From positions 3,397,001-3,461,000 of the forward strand of contig NZ_CP061769.1 in assembly GCF_011420305.2 (NCBI RefSeq): a DNA stretch of 64,000 nucleotides, in the 5' to 3' direction. This document shows positions 16,416 to 26,110 of the stretch, in pieces. The translations under genes and the position numbers were made by a program. This DNA comes from Nocardioides ochotonae (GTDB taxonomy: Bacteria > Actinomycetota > Actinomycetes > Propionibacteriales > Nocardioidaceae). Numbering within the stretch: position 1 is the first letter of the stretch; each line of letters starts with the position of its first letter. The notes below the pieces were generated by a model. The model saw nothing but the letters and a program-made list of their open reading frames with translations, was not told the DNA's origin and did no database searches.

Positions 16416-17525
16416 TCAGGGGCCGGTGAGCTCCGCGGTCAGGGCGGCGTACGCCGGCTTGATGACCTGGTTGATCAGCGCGAGCCGCTCGTCGAAGGGC
16501 AGGAACGCCGACTTCATCGCGTTGAGGGTGAACCACTCCAGGTCGCGCACCCCGAAGCCGAACGCCTCGCACAGGTTCCACATCTCGTCGGTCATCGAGG
16601 TGTGGCTCATCAGCCGGTTGTCGGTGTTGACGGTGACCCGGAACCGCAGCCGGGTCAGCAGCCCGATCGGGTGCTCGGCGATCGACGCGGCGGCGCCGGT
16701 CTGCACGTTGGACGCCGGGCACAGCTCGAGCGGGATCCGCTTGTCGCGCACGTACGCCGCGAGCCGGCCGAGGTCGACGCGGCCGTCCTCGCGCACGGTG
16801 ATGTCGTCGACGATGCGCACGCCGTGGCCGAGGCGGTCCGCGCCGCACCATTGGATGGCCTGCCAGATCGACGGCAGCCCGAAGGCCTCGCCGGCGTGGA
16901 TGGTGAAGTGGGAGTTCTCGCGCTGGAGGTACTCGAAGGCGTCGAGGTGACGGGTGGGCGGGTAGCCGGCCTCCGCGCCCGCGATGTCGAAGCCCGCGAC
17001 GCCGCGGTCGCGCCAGGCGACCGCCAGCTCGGCGATCTCCATGGAGCGGGCCTGGTGACGCATCGCGGTGAGCAGCTGGCGCACCAGGATCCGGCCGCCG
17101 GCGGCCTCCATGCCCTCGTCGAACCCGCGCTGCACCGCCGCCACCACGTCGTCGAGGGCCAAGCCCTGCTCGACGTGCTGCTCGGGGGCGTAGCGGATCT
17201 CGGCGTACACCACGCCGTCGGCCGCGAGGTCCTCGACGCACTCGCGGGCGACCCGGGCCAGCGCGTCGGCGGTCTGCATGACCCCGACGGTGTGGTCGAA
17301 GGTCTCCAGGTAGCGCTCGAGGGAGCCGGAGTCGGCCGCCTGCTCGAACCAGGCGCCGAGCTCGTCGGCGGTCGTGGCCGGCAGCTCGTGCCCGTGCTCG
17401 GCGGCGAGGTCGATCACGGTCTGCGGGCGCAGGCCCCCGTCGAGGTGGTCGTGGAGCAAGACCTTCGGTGCACGCAGCACCAGATCGCGCGTAGGGGCGT
17501 TAGGTTCGACGGCACTGGCGCTCAT
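16416..17525 (-). CDS. add: Adenosine deaminase
   Basis: Deaminates (deoxy)adenosine to (deoxy)inosine. The 369 residues show the zinc motif HDHLDGG ([12 protein letters not shown]), the catalytic IHAGE block ([11 protein letters not shown]), GHGVRI, the [11 protein letters not shown] block and VNTDNRLMS with the zinc/catalytic aspartate region. Start taken at the ATG 17525 (MSASAVE); a GTG 27 nt upstream would add nine residues. Its product inosine feeds the PNP at the left of the window. Divergent from the MaoC-like gene. Confidence 0.94.
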   Translation of the reverse strand: MSASAVEPNAPTRDLVLRAPKVLLHDHLDGGLRPQTVIDLAAEHGHELPATTADELGAWFEQAADSGSLERYLETFDHTVGVMQTADALARVARECVEDLAADGVVYAEIRYAPEQHVEQGLALDDVVAAVQRGFDEGMEAAGGRILVRQLLTAMRHQARSMEIAELAVAWRDRGVAGFDIAGAEAGYPPTRHLDAFEYLQRENSHFTIHAGEAFGLPSIWQAIQWCGADRLGHGVRIVDDITVREDGRVDLGRLAAYVRDKRIPLELCPASNVQTGAAASIAEHPIGLLTRLRFRVTVNTDNRLMSHTSMTDEMWNLCEAFGFGVRDLEWFTLNAMKSAFLPFDERLALINQVIKPAYAALTAELTGP

Positions 17526-17590
17526 GGCGCCATCCAACCACCCCGCAGTCACGCCCAGAGATTCGCTGGGCCGAACCCGAGGAGCCCTGG

Positions 17591-18046
17591 ATGCGCGTGT
17601 TCACCGAGATCAAGGAGCTCGCCGACGCGGTCGGGCAGGAGCTCGGCACCAGCGACTGGCTGGAGGTCGACCAGGCCCGCGTCGATGCCTTCGCCGAGGC
17701 CACCGGCGACCACCAGTGGATCCACGTCGACACCGAGCGGGCGGCCGCCGGGCCGTTCGGCGGCACCATCGCGCACGGCTACCTGACCCTCTCGCTGATC
17801 CCCTTCCTGGGCCAGGGCGTCCTCACCCTCGACACCCCCGGCGCGAAGCTGAACTACGGCCTCAACAAGGTCCGCTTCCCCAGCCCGCTCCGGGTCGGCA
17901 AGCGCATCCGCCTCACCGTCACCGTCGTGGCCCTCACCGAGCTCCCTGCCGGTCACCAGCTGACGCTGAAGCAGGTCGTCGAGATCGAGGGCGAGGCCAA
18001 GCCGGCCTGCGTCGCGGAGACCGTCGTGCTGCTGCTCGCCGGCTGA
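17591..18046 (+). CDS. MaoC-family hot-dog dehydratase
   Basis: A 151-residue single hot-dog protein with the R-specific hydratase signature: [36 protein letters not shown], containing the catalytic Asp/His pair (D-H-Q-W-I-H). Homologues hydrate 2-enoyl-CoA or act in fatty-acid and polyester metabolism. The ATG has GAGGAG about 7 nt upstream. Convergent with the thioesterase gene, another hot-dog protein. Substrate not determinable. Confidence 0.85.
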   Translation: MRVFTEIKELADAVGQELGTSDWLEVDQARVDAFAEATGDHQWIHVDTERAAAGPFGGTIAHGYLTLSLIPFLGQGVLTLDTPGAKLNYGLNKVRFPSPLRVGKRIRLTVTVVALTELPAGHQLTLKQVVEIEGEAKPACVAETVVLLLAG

Positions 18047-18081
18047 GCGCGGCCGGTCGCTGCGGTCCGCGTGGTGCGCGG

Positions 18082-18489
18082 TCAGTCCCCCAGCAGCGCG
18101 AACGTCGCCAGTGCATGGACGAGTGACTTCCCGTCCTGCTCGACGTCCGCCTCACAGACCGTCAGGTTCTCCCCGCGCTTGCGCACCGTGGCCGTGACCA
18201 CCAGGGTGCCCGGCTTGCCCGGGCGCAGGTAGGTGACGGTGAGCTGGCTGGTGGCCGGCACCTCGCCGTCGGCCGCGCTGCGCACCGCGGCCCCCATGGT
18301 CGTGTCGACCAGTGTGGCCAGCATGCCGCCGTGCACGGTGCCGGCAGGGTTGAGGTGGCGTTCGTCGACCTCGACCTCGAGGCGCGCCTCGCCGTCCTCG
18401 GCCTCGGGAGCAGGGGCGCCGACCAGGCCGGTGAATCCGGGATCGCTGTGGGTCACGAGCGGCTGGTACCCACCGCCATCGGTCACCAC
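18082..18489 (-). CDS. PaaI-type hot-dog thioesterase
   Basis: A 135-residue single hot-dog domain with the PaaI/YdiI signature: VDERHLNPAGTVHGGMLATLVDTTMGAAV, where HGG and the following Asp/Thr region form the catalytic site, and QLTVTYLRPGKPG. It probably hydrolyses an acyl- or aryl-CoA. GTG start at 18489 (a second GTG one codon downstream is equally possible). It reads away from the HNH gene remnant's 3' end, 33 bp apart. Confidence 0.85.
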   Translation of the reverse strand: MVTDGGGYQPLVTHSDPGFTGLVGAPAPEAEDGEARLEVEVDERHLNPAGTVHGGMLATLVDTTMGAAVRSAADGEVPATSQLTVTYLRPGKPGTLVVTATVRKRGENLTVCEADVEQDGKSLVHALATFALLGD

Positions 18490-18522
18490 CCCAGTCCGAC
18501 CTGCGGTACGTCGCGGGTCGGC

Positions 18523-19628
18523 CTAGCAACGCCGGTGGAAGGTGAGCTTGCCGCCAGCAAGCGTCGTGGTCTCGTAGGCAGGGTCGTGGGCTCGGACGTG
18601 GTGGCGGGGACAGAGCAGCCGGCCGCTGGCCACGCTGGTCACACCGCCGCGCGACCACGGAACGTCGTGGTGCGCGTGGCACAGACCCGGCGGCAAGTCG
18701 CAGCCCTCCGCGGTGCAGCCGCCGTCGCGCAGGGCGAGGGCGACGCGGTGGGGCTTGGTGTGGAATCGGCGCTTGCGGCCGACGTCGAGGGGGCGGCCCT
18801 GGCCGTCGAGGACGGCGGGCACGATCCCGGCTTGGCAGTACTCGCAGAACGCCTGCCCCATCCGCTCCGGACCCGGCCGCCGCTCTGCGCCCACGGCTCC
18901 GTTCACCGCGTGCTGGTGCTTCGGGGCCGCGATGGCCAGCAGCGCCGCGCGCAGCATCGCGGCGTGATGGGTGGGGATGGTGAACCGGCCGTGGGTCTTG
19001 CCGTGCCCGTCGTCCGACATCGTCAGTCTCGCGGCGGCGCGGGCAGCGGCCTCCTCACGCTCGAGCCGTGCGGCCTCGGCGGCGTCCGCCTGCTCCGGGG
19101 CAGCGACCTCGACCAGCCGCTTGGCGAGGCGACGCAGGGTGATCGCGTCGTGCTCGCGTGCCTGCTCGAGGAGGAACGTCTCGGCCTTGGCGCGGATCTG
19201 GTCGTCCACGAGATCCGAGGGCAGATCATCGACGGCGTCGACGATCACCTGGGCCTGGTCGAGGTGAACGCGCCCCGCGCCCAACGCCTCGCGGACGCCG
19301 TCGTGGTGCCCGGTGTCCAGCGCCCGAGGCAGCCGCATCAACCGGTGGGTCTCCGGACGGGTCAGACGGGACTGGTGCGCCCACCAGTTCGCGGTGCTCG
19401 TGGCACCACCGCGTCGCCGACCTCGACGCTGTGGGCGTGGGCCGCGACCCGCAGGCGGAGCTCCTGCCACCGGTCGATCTCGGCGCTCAGGTCCAGCAGC
19501 GCCGCCCCGGCCCCGGCCTCGCTCAGCGACCCCACCGGCGCAACGGCGACCGCGTCCAGCGCCTCGTGCACGCACGCCACCGCCGCGGCCACCGGGTGGC
19601 CGGATCGGGGCTGGCGGGGTGCTTCCAT
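18523..19628 (-). pseudogene. DUF222/HNH endonuclease gene broken by a one-base frameshift
   Basis: Reading from the ATG at 19628, one frame gives the usual DUF222 N-terminus (HPVAAAVACVHEALDAV ... EIDRWQELRLRVAAHAHSVEVGDAV). At about 19403-19411 it runs out of homology (VPRAPRT) while the next frame takes up with GATSTANWWAHQSRLTRPE and continues through the DUF222 core to the C-terminal HNH nuclease (CHAHHDVPWSRGG ... CPRHH). Loss of one G in GTGGTGCC explains this exactly. The joined protein would be about 365 residues. Either the gene is inactive or the base is a sequencing error. These proteins are numerous in actinobacteria and of uncertain role, often thought mobile. Confidence 0.8.
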
Positions 19629-19761
19629 GGACCTACTCAACCACCGACCACCGACAGTCCCGACGAGTCGTTGTCGCAGGTCAGAGTGCCTGTGAACGAC
19701 CGCCCCGGCCGCCCGCGCCACGCCACAGCCGTCGCAGGTGTCGTCCCCACAACTGCCGGCC

Positions 19762-19767
19762 TAGAGT
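19762..19767 (+). promoter_or_regulatory. -10 box of Ser-triplet protein gene, leaderless type
   Basis: TAGAGT ends 6 nt before the ATG at 19774. It is the main evidence that the plus-strand frame, rather than the overlapping reverse frame, is the expressed gene. Confidence 0.5.
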
Positions 19768-19773
19768 GCCGAC

Positions 19774-20151
19774 ATGTCCACGTCCCGCTGGTCGGTCGGC
19801 TCCCGCGACTCGCTGCTGTCGCTCTGGTCGGACGGCTCGGTGCTGTCGATCGGCAGTGTCGGATCGTGTGGGTCCGTGTTCTCGGTCGGCTCGTTCCTCT
19901 CCGCGTTCTCGATCGGGTCCTCGATGTCGTTCGCCTCGGCGCTCTCGCACCAGTCCTCCGGGTCGGTGCTGTCGCACCGGTCCGCCGGATCGGCGCTGTC
20001 CCACCGGTCCGCCGGGTCGGTCCTCGCCTCGCGGGCGAGCGGAACGTACGCCGCGTCCGGCACCCGAGCGCACCCGCCGCGTCCGGCGATCGCACTGGCG
20101 GTCGGCGCCGGAGCGGTCGGCGTCGTCCTGGCGGTCCGGTCCCGGTCCTGA
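19774..20151 (+). CDS. Ser-x-x triplet-repeat protein with C-terminal membrane helix
   Basis: A 125-residue protein I cannot assign a function. From Ser4 to Ser82 every third residue is serine: 27 uninterrupted S-x-x units, with small or hydrophobic residues between (SLLSLWSDGSVLSIG). Part of it repeats with a nine-residue period (SVLSHRSAG). After a short linker (residues ~86-105) comes one hydrophobic helix (PAIALAVGAGAVGVVLAV) and a basic RSRS end, so the repeat is probably on the outer side or lies along a membrane. No signal peptide is seen. A three-residue period suggests an extended, polyproline-II-like or solenoid rod. A reverse-strand frame (19761-20156) is also open but gives only an Asp/Glu-rich shadow. 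I recall similar Ser-rich proteins among actinobacterial hypotheticals. Confidence 0.6.
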   Translation: MSTSRWSVGSRDSLLSLWSDGSVLSIGSVGSCGSVFSVGSFLSAFSIGSSMSFASALSHQSSGSVLSHRSAGSALSHRSAGSVLASRASGTYAASGTRAHPPRPAIALAVGAGAVGVVLAVRSRS

Positions 20152-21364
<1,213 letters not shown>

Positions 21365-21369
<5 letters not shown>

Positions 21370-22651
21370 CGATCCGGTCGATGATCAGCGGCGAGGGCTG
21401 GTACGCCGAGCCGTCCGCGGCCACGTCGTACCCGCCCTCGAGCGAGGCCAGGGCCCGGTCGAAGCGCTCGGGCTCGTCGGTGAGCAGGGTGAGCAGCGGC
21501 TGGCCCTCCGTGACCTGGTCGCCGGGGCGGGCGTGCCACACCACGCCGGCACCGGCCTGCACCGGGTCCTCCTTGCGGGCCCGGCCGGCGCCCAGGCGCC
21601 AGGCGGCGAGCCCGACCGCCATCGCGTCGAGTCGGGTCAGCACGCCGGTGGCGGGGGCGGTGACGACGTGCGACTCCTTGGCCACCGGCATCGCGGCGTC
21701 GGGGTCACCGTCCTGGGCGCGGATCATCTCGCGCCACACGTCCATCGCCTTGCCGGAGGCGAGCACCTCGGCGGGGTCCACGTCGGTGACGCCGGCACCG
21801 GCGAGCATCTCGCGGGCCAGGGCGAGGGTCAGCTCGACCACGTCGGCAGGTCCCCCGCCGGCGAGCACCTCGACGGACTCGGCGACCTCGATCGCATTGC
21901 CGGCGGTGCATCCGAGCGGGGTGGACATGTCGGTGAGCAGCGCGACGGTGCGCACGCCGGCGTCGGTGCCGAGCGCGACCATGGTCTCGGCGAGCTCGCG
22001 GGCCTTGGCCAGGTCCTTCATGAAGGCACCCGTGCCGACCTTCACGTCGAGGACCAGCGCGCCGGTGCCCTCGGCGATCTTCTTGCTCATGATCGAGGAG
22101 GCGATCAGCGGGATCGCCTCGACGGTGCCGGTCACGTCGCGCAGCGCGTAGAGCTTCTTGTCGGCAGGGGCGAGGCCGTCGCCGGCCGCGCAGATGACCG
22201 CGCCGATCGACTCCAGCTGGGCGAGCATCTCCTCGTTGGAGAGCGTCGCGCGCCAGCCGGGGATCGCCTCGAGCTTGTCGAGGGTGCCGCCGGTGTGGCC
22301 GAGCCCGCGCCCGGACAGCTGCGGCACCGCGACGCCGCAGGCGGCGACCAGGGGTGCCAGCGGCAGGGTGATCTTGTCCCCGACGCCGCCGGTGGAGTGC
22401 TTGTCTGCGGTCGGGCGCGACAGCGTGGAGAAGTCCATCCGCTCGCCGGAGGCGATCATCGCCGCGGTCCAGCGCGAGATCTCGCGACGGTCCATGCCGT
22501 TGAGCAGGATCGCCATCGCCAGCGCCGACATCTGCTCGTCGGCGACCGCGCCGCGGGTGTAGGCGTCGACGACCCAGTCGATCTGGCTGTCGGTGAGCGC
22601 GACCGCGTCGCGCTTGGCGGAGATGACCTCGATGGCGTCGTGAGCGGACAT
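21365..22651 (-). CDS. deoA: Thymidine phosphorylase
   Basis: Phosphorolysis of thymidine/deoxyuridine (or uridine in Pyn types) to base and deoxyribose-1-phosphate. The 428 residues contain DKHSTGGVGDKITLPLAPLVAACG (phosphate site), SGRGLGHTGGTLDKLEAIPGW, the KKLYALRDVTGTVEAIPLIASSIMSKKIAEGTGALVLDVKVGTGAF active-site block, and the C-terminal lipoyl-like domain of the family. The ATG at 22651 follows a TAGGGT box by 7 nt, so the mRNA is probably leaderless even though cdd ends only 10 nt upstream in the same direction; both modes may be used. Confidence 0.95.
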
Positions 22652-22658
22652 GTCCCCG

Positions 22659-22664
22659 ACCCTA
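22659..22664 (-). promoter_or_regulatory. -10 box of deoA, leaderless type
   Basis: On the reverse strand TAGGGT ends 7 nt before the deoA ATG and overlaps the cdd stop region. It implies a promoter internal to the cdd-deoA pair. Confidence 0.45.
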
Positions 22665-23144
22665 CGCGTCGGTAGCCGGACCCCCGTCGCGCAGGTCGTC
22701 GGGCCCGAAGGCGTCCGGGAGGACCTCCGCCATCGTGCGCACCCCCGCGACCGTCCACACCAGCAGCTGGTTCCCGCCATGCTCGAAGAGCAGCTGGCGG
22801 CAGCGACCGCACGGCATGATCACCTCGCCGGCGCCGTTCACGCACACGAAGTGGGTCAGCCGCCCGCCCCCGCCCGCGATCAGCGAGGAGACCAGCCCGC
22901 ACTCGGCGCACAGGGTCACGCCGTACCCGGCGTTCTCGACGTTGCACCCGACCACGACCCGGCCGTCGTCGACCAGCGCCGCGGCGCCCACGGCGTAGCG
23001 GCTGTACGGCGCGTAGGCGAGGCCCGCCACCTCCACGGCAGCGGCCCGCAGGGCCGGCCAGGGCTCCCCGGAGGTGTCGACAGTGGTGTCACCGGCGGTG
23101 TCACCGGGGGTGCCGGACAGGTTGGCAGCTGGGGTCTGGCGCAT
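22662..23144 (-). CDS. cdd: Cytidine deaminase
   Basis: Deaminates (deoxy)cytidine to (deoxy)uridine, the substrate for DeoA. The core is a homotetrameric-type CDA: AYAPYSRYAVGAAAL, the catalytic VGCNVENAGYGVTLCAECG (zinc Cys and catalytic Glu; the usual CAE is present) and MPCGRCRQLLFEHGG with the other two zinc Cys. At 160 residues it is slightly longer than the usual ~130 because of a 27-residue Thr/Gly-rich N-terminal extension. The ATG has a strong AGGAGAG site 5 nt upstream. Divergent from the BMP lipoprotein gene. Confidence 0.95.
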   Translation of the reverse strand: MRQTPAANLSGTPGDTAGDTTVDTSGEPWPALRAAAVEVAGLAYAPYSRYAVGAAALVDDGRVVVGCNVENAGYGVTLCAECGLVSSLIAGGGGRLTHFVCVNGAGEVIMPCGRCRQLLFEHGGNQLLVWTVAGVRTMAEVLPDAFGPDDLRDGGPATDA

Positions 23145-23367
23145 GTCACTCTCCTCTCCCACGGGCCGCCCGCGGGAGGAACAGCGTCCCCGACCCGGCC
23201 TGACAGGGCAATCCACGCCACATCCAGGCCGTTCTAAACCCCGCGAAGGTTCCAACTCGGTAACCGTTTGGCACGAGGGTCCCGGAGAGGTCACGACGAC
23301 GCCCGGCAGCGACTACGGTGCCAGCGTTGCCCCCGCTGGTGGGGGCCACCTTGATCTGGAGGCACTT

Positions 23368-24456
23368 GTGAAGAAGTTGAGGAAGGCCGTCATCGGCAGC
23401 GTCGCGGTCCTGGCGACGTCCACGGCACTCGTTGCGTGCGGCGAGGCACCGGAGGAGGACAACAACGAGTCCGGCAACAAGGCCAGCGACTTCCTCCCCT
23501 GCATCGTGTCCGACGCCGGCGGCTTCGACGACAAGTCGTTCAACCAGCTCGGCTACGAGGGCGTCAAGCGTGCCGCCGAGGAGCTCGGCACCGACGTCAT
23601 CGAGGTCGAGTCCAACAGCCCGAACGACTTCGCCCCGAACCTCGAGAGCCTGGTCGCCGAGGGCTGCGACGCCATCGTCTCGGTCGGCTTCGCCCTGGCT
23701 GCAGCCACCATCGAGTCGGCGAACAACAACCCCGACATCGACTACATCCTCATCGACGACGCGGCCGACGCCGACTTCGACGGCACCGCGGACGCCGACA
23801 ACATCAAGCCGCTGCTCTACGACACCTCGCAGGCGGCGTTCCTCGCCGGCTACGCGGCCGCCGACACCACGAAGACCGGCGTCGTCGGCACCTACGGCGG
23901 CGAGCCGTACCCGACCGTCACCATCTTCATGGACGGCTTCAAGCAGGGCGTCGACTACTACAACGAGCAGAAGGACGCCGACGTCAAGGTCGTCGGCTGG
24001 GACGGCAAGAACGGCAGCTTCACCGGCGGCTTCGAGGCCAACGAGAAGGCCACCAACACCGCCAAGCAGCTGCTCGACCAGAACGCCGACATCCTCCTGC
24101 CCGTCGGTGGCCCGATCTACGAGGGCGCGATCACCGCGATCGCCGACTCCGGCACCGACGCCGCCCTGATCGGCGTCGACTCCGACATCGTCGAGAAGGA
24201 CCCGAAGGCGGCCGACCTCGCGCTGACCTCGATCCAGAAGGCGATGGACCTGTCGACCTACGAGGCGCTCCTGGCCGCCGCGGACGGCAACTTCGACAAC
24301 ACGCCGTACATCGGCACCCTGGAGAACGAGGGCGTCGACATCGCCTCGTTCCACAACTGGGAGTCGAAGGTCTCCGACACCCTGCCTGCGGAGCTCGACG
24401 ACATCCGCGCCAAGATCCAGGACGGCTCCATCAAGGTGAAGTCCTACCTGCAGTGA
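23368..24456 (+). CDS. BMP-family nucleoside-binding lipoprotein
   Basis: Solute-binding protein of a nucleoside ABC importer, 362 residues. Signal peptide with lipobox ALVAC, lipid Cys at residue 24, then an Asp/Asn-rich spacer. The BMP/PnrA fold is clear: VSDAGGFDDKSFNQLGYEGVKRAAEELG, IVSVGFALAAATIESA, DTSQAAFLAGYAAADTTKTGVVGTYGG, VKVVGWDGKNGSFTGGFE and LLPVGGPIYEGAITAI. GTG start with GGAGG 5 nt upstream. A strong hairpin after it lets the binding protein be made in excess over the membrane parts. Divergent from cdd, with a 223-bp shared upstream region in which I see no clear operator. Confidence 0.93.
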   Translation: MKKLRKAVIGSVAVLATSTALVACGEAPEEDNNESGNKASDFLPCIVSDAGGFDDKSFNQLGYEGVKRAAEELGTDVIEVESNSPNDFAPNLESLVAEGCDAIVSVGFALAAATIESANNNPDIDYILIDDAADADFDGTADADNIKPLLYDTSQAAFLAGYAAADTTKTGVVGTYGGEPYPTVTIFMDGFKQGVDYYNEQKDADVKVVGWDGKNGSFTGGFEANEKATNTAKQLLDQNADILLPVGGPIYEGAITAIADSGTDAALIGVDSDIVEKDPKAADLALTSIQKAMDLSTYEALLAAADGNFDNTPYIGTLENEGVDIASFHNWESKVSDTLPAELDDIRAKIQDGSIKVKSYLQ

Positions 24457-24463
24457 TCTCCGA

Positions 24464-24500
24464 CGGGGGGAGGTCGGCCGCCACGGTCGGCCTCCCCCCG
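24464..24500 (+). terminator. Hairpin between binding protein and ABC genes
   Basis: A 16-bp stem (two G-U pairs in RNA) with GCCAC loop, arms 24464-24479 and 24485-24500. It is placed 8 bp after the lipoprotein stop, so it should cut most transcripts before the ATPase gene, which has its own promoter. Confidence 0.75.
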
Positions 24501-24583
24501 TTCACTTGGACACCGGCTCGGTACGCGTGTCCTGTCCCCGGCGGCGGCGAGGCCCGCAGCCGTCCCGCCCGACGTGTCCTCCC

Positions 24584-24589
24584 TAGGAT
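24584..24589 (+). promoter_or_regulatory. -10 box of the ABC ATPase gene, leaderless type
   Basis: TAGGAT ends 6 nt before the ATG at 24596. It supplies transcription of the ATPase and permease genes downstream of the hairpin. Confidence 0.5.
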
Positions 24590-24595
24590 CGACCC

Positions 24596-26110
24596 ATGCA
24601 ACTCGCCCTGCGCAACGTGACCAAGCGCTTCGGCAGCCTGGTCGCCAACGACCGCATCTCCCTCACCGTCGACTCCGGCGAGATCCACTGTCTGCTGGGT
24701 GAGAACGGCGCCGGCAAGTCCACCCTGATGAACGTTCTCTACGGCCTGTACCAGGCCGACGAGGGCGAGATCGTCCTCGACGGCGAGGTGCAGCACTTCG
24801 CCGGCCCCGGCGATGCGATGGCGGCCGGCATCGGCATGGTGCACCAGCACTTCATGCTGATCCCCGTCTTCACCGTCGCCGAGAACGTCATGCTCGGCCA
24901 CGAGGAGACCGGCTTCGCCGGGTCCCTCGACCTCGAGGCCGCCCGCGCCAAGGTGCGTGAGATCTCCGAGCGCTTCGGGTTCCACGTCGACCCCGACGCC
25001 GTCGTCGAGGACCTGCCGGTCGGCGTGCAGCAGCGCGTCGAGATCATCAAGGCCCTCTCCCGCGACGCCAAGATCCTCGTCTTCGACGAGCCGACCGCGG
25101 TGCTCACCCCGCAGGAGACCGACGAGCTGATGCAGATCATGCGCCAGCTGCGTGAGTCCGGCACCGCGATCGTGTTCATCACCCACAAGCTCCGCGAGGT
25201 CCGCGAGGTCGCCAACCGGATCACCGTGATCCGGCTGGGCAAGGTGGTCGGCGAGGCCCAGCCCACCGCCAGCAACGCCGAGCTGGCGGCGCTGATGGTC
25301 GGCCGCCCGGTCGAGCTGACCGTCCACAAGGACGCCCCCAAGCTCGGCGAGGAGGCGCTCGTCGTCTCCGGCCTGACCGTGGCCGATCAGACCGGCCTGG
25401 TCCACGTCAACGACCTGAGCTTCTCGATCCGTGCCGGCGAGGTGCTCGCCGTCGCCGGCGTGCAGGGCAACGGTCAGACCGAGCTCACCGAGGCCCTCGT
25501 CGGCCTCCAGGAGCACGTCCACGGATCCATCCGCCTCGACGGGCGCGAGCTCGTCGGACGCAGCGTGCGCCAGGTGCTCGAGGCCGGCGTCGGGTTCATC
25601 CCCGAGGACCGCCAGGTCGACGGTCTGGTCGGCACCTTCTCCATCGCCGAGAACCTCATGCTCGACCGCAGCTTCGGTGCGCCGTTCGTCCGCGCCGGGT
25701 CGGTGCAGCTGCACAAGCGCGACGAGTTCGCCCGCGACAGGCTCGCCGCCTACGACGTCCGCGCCCCCGGCATCACGACCCCGGTCGAGCGTCTCTCGGG
25801 CGGCAACCAGCAGAAGGTCGTCGTAGCGCGCGAGCTCTCCCGCGACCTGCGCCTGCTGGTCGCGGCCCAACCGACCCGCGGCGTCGACGTGGGGTCGATC
25901 GAGTTCATCCACCAGCAGATCGTGGCCACCCGCGACGCCGGCGTGCCCGTCCTCGTCGTCTCCACCGAGCTCGACGAGGTGGTCGCGCTGGCCGACCGGA
26001 TCATGGTCCTCTACCGCGGTCGGATCGTCGGGATCGTCCCGGCCGACACCCCCCGAGAGGTACTCGGCCTGATGATGACCGGCGAACGACCGGCAGGAGC
26101 CGTCTCATGA
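24596..26110 (+). CDS. Nucleoside ABC transporter ATPase (two NBDs)
   Basis: A 504-residue tandem ATPase of the RbsA/NupO type. NBD1 is canonical: Walker A GENGAGKST (35-43), LPVGVQQRVEI signature, LVFDEPTAVL Walker B, ITHKLREV. NBD2 is the usual degenerate copy: GVQGNGQTE in place of Walker A, LSGGNQQK signature and AAQPTRGVD in place of Walker B with Glu replaced by Gln, as in this subfamily. So only one site is expected to hydrolyse ATP fully. The stop overlaps the next start (ATGA). Confidence 0.93.
   Translation: MQLALRNVTKRFGSLVANDRISLTVDSGEIHCLLGENGAGKSTLMNVLYGLYQADEGEIVLDGEVQHFAGPGDAMAAGIGMVHQHFMLIPVFTVAENVMLGHEETGFAGSLDLEAARAKVREISERFGFHVDPDAVVEDLPVGVQQRVEIIKALSRDAKILVFDEPTAVLTPQETDELMQIMRQLRESGTAIVFITHKLREVREVANRITVIRLGKVVGEAQPTASNAELAALMVGRPVELTVHKDAPKLGEEALVVSGLTVADQTGLVHVNDLSFSIRAGEVLAVAGVQGNGQTELTEALVGLQEHVHGSIRLDGRELVGRSVRQVLEAGVGFIPEDRQVDGLVGTFSIAENLMLDRSFGAPFVRAGSVQLHKRDEFARDRLAAYDVRAPGITTPVERLSGGNQQKVVVARELSRDLRLLVAAQPTRGVDVGSIEFIHQQIVATRDAGVPVLVVSTELDEVVALADRIMVLYRGRIVGIVPADTPREVLGLMMTGERPAGAVS

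Noticed and set aside
24596..26110. Degenerate second ATP site in the nucleoside ABC ATPase as an oddity
   Set aside because: GVQGNGQTE and AAQPTRGVD are the normal state of NBD2 in this transporter subfamily.
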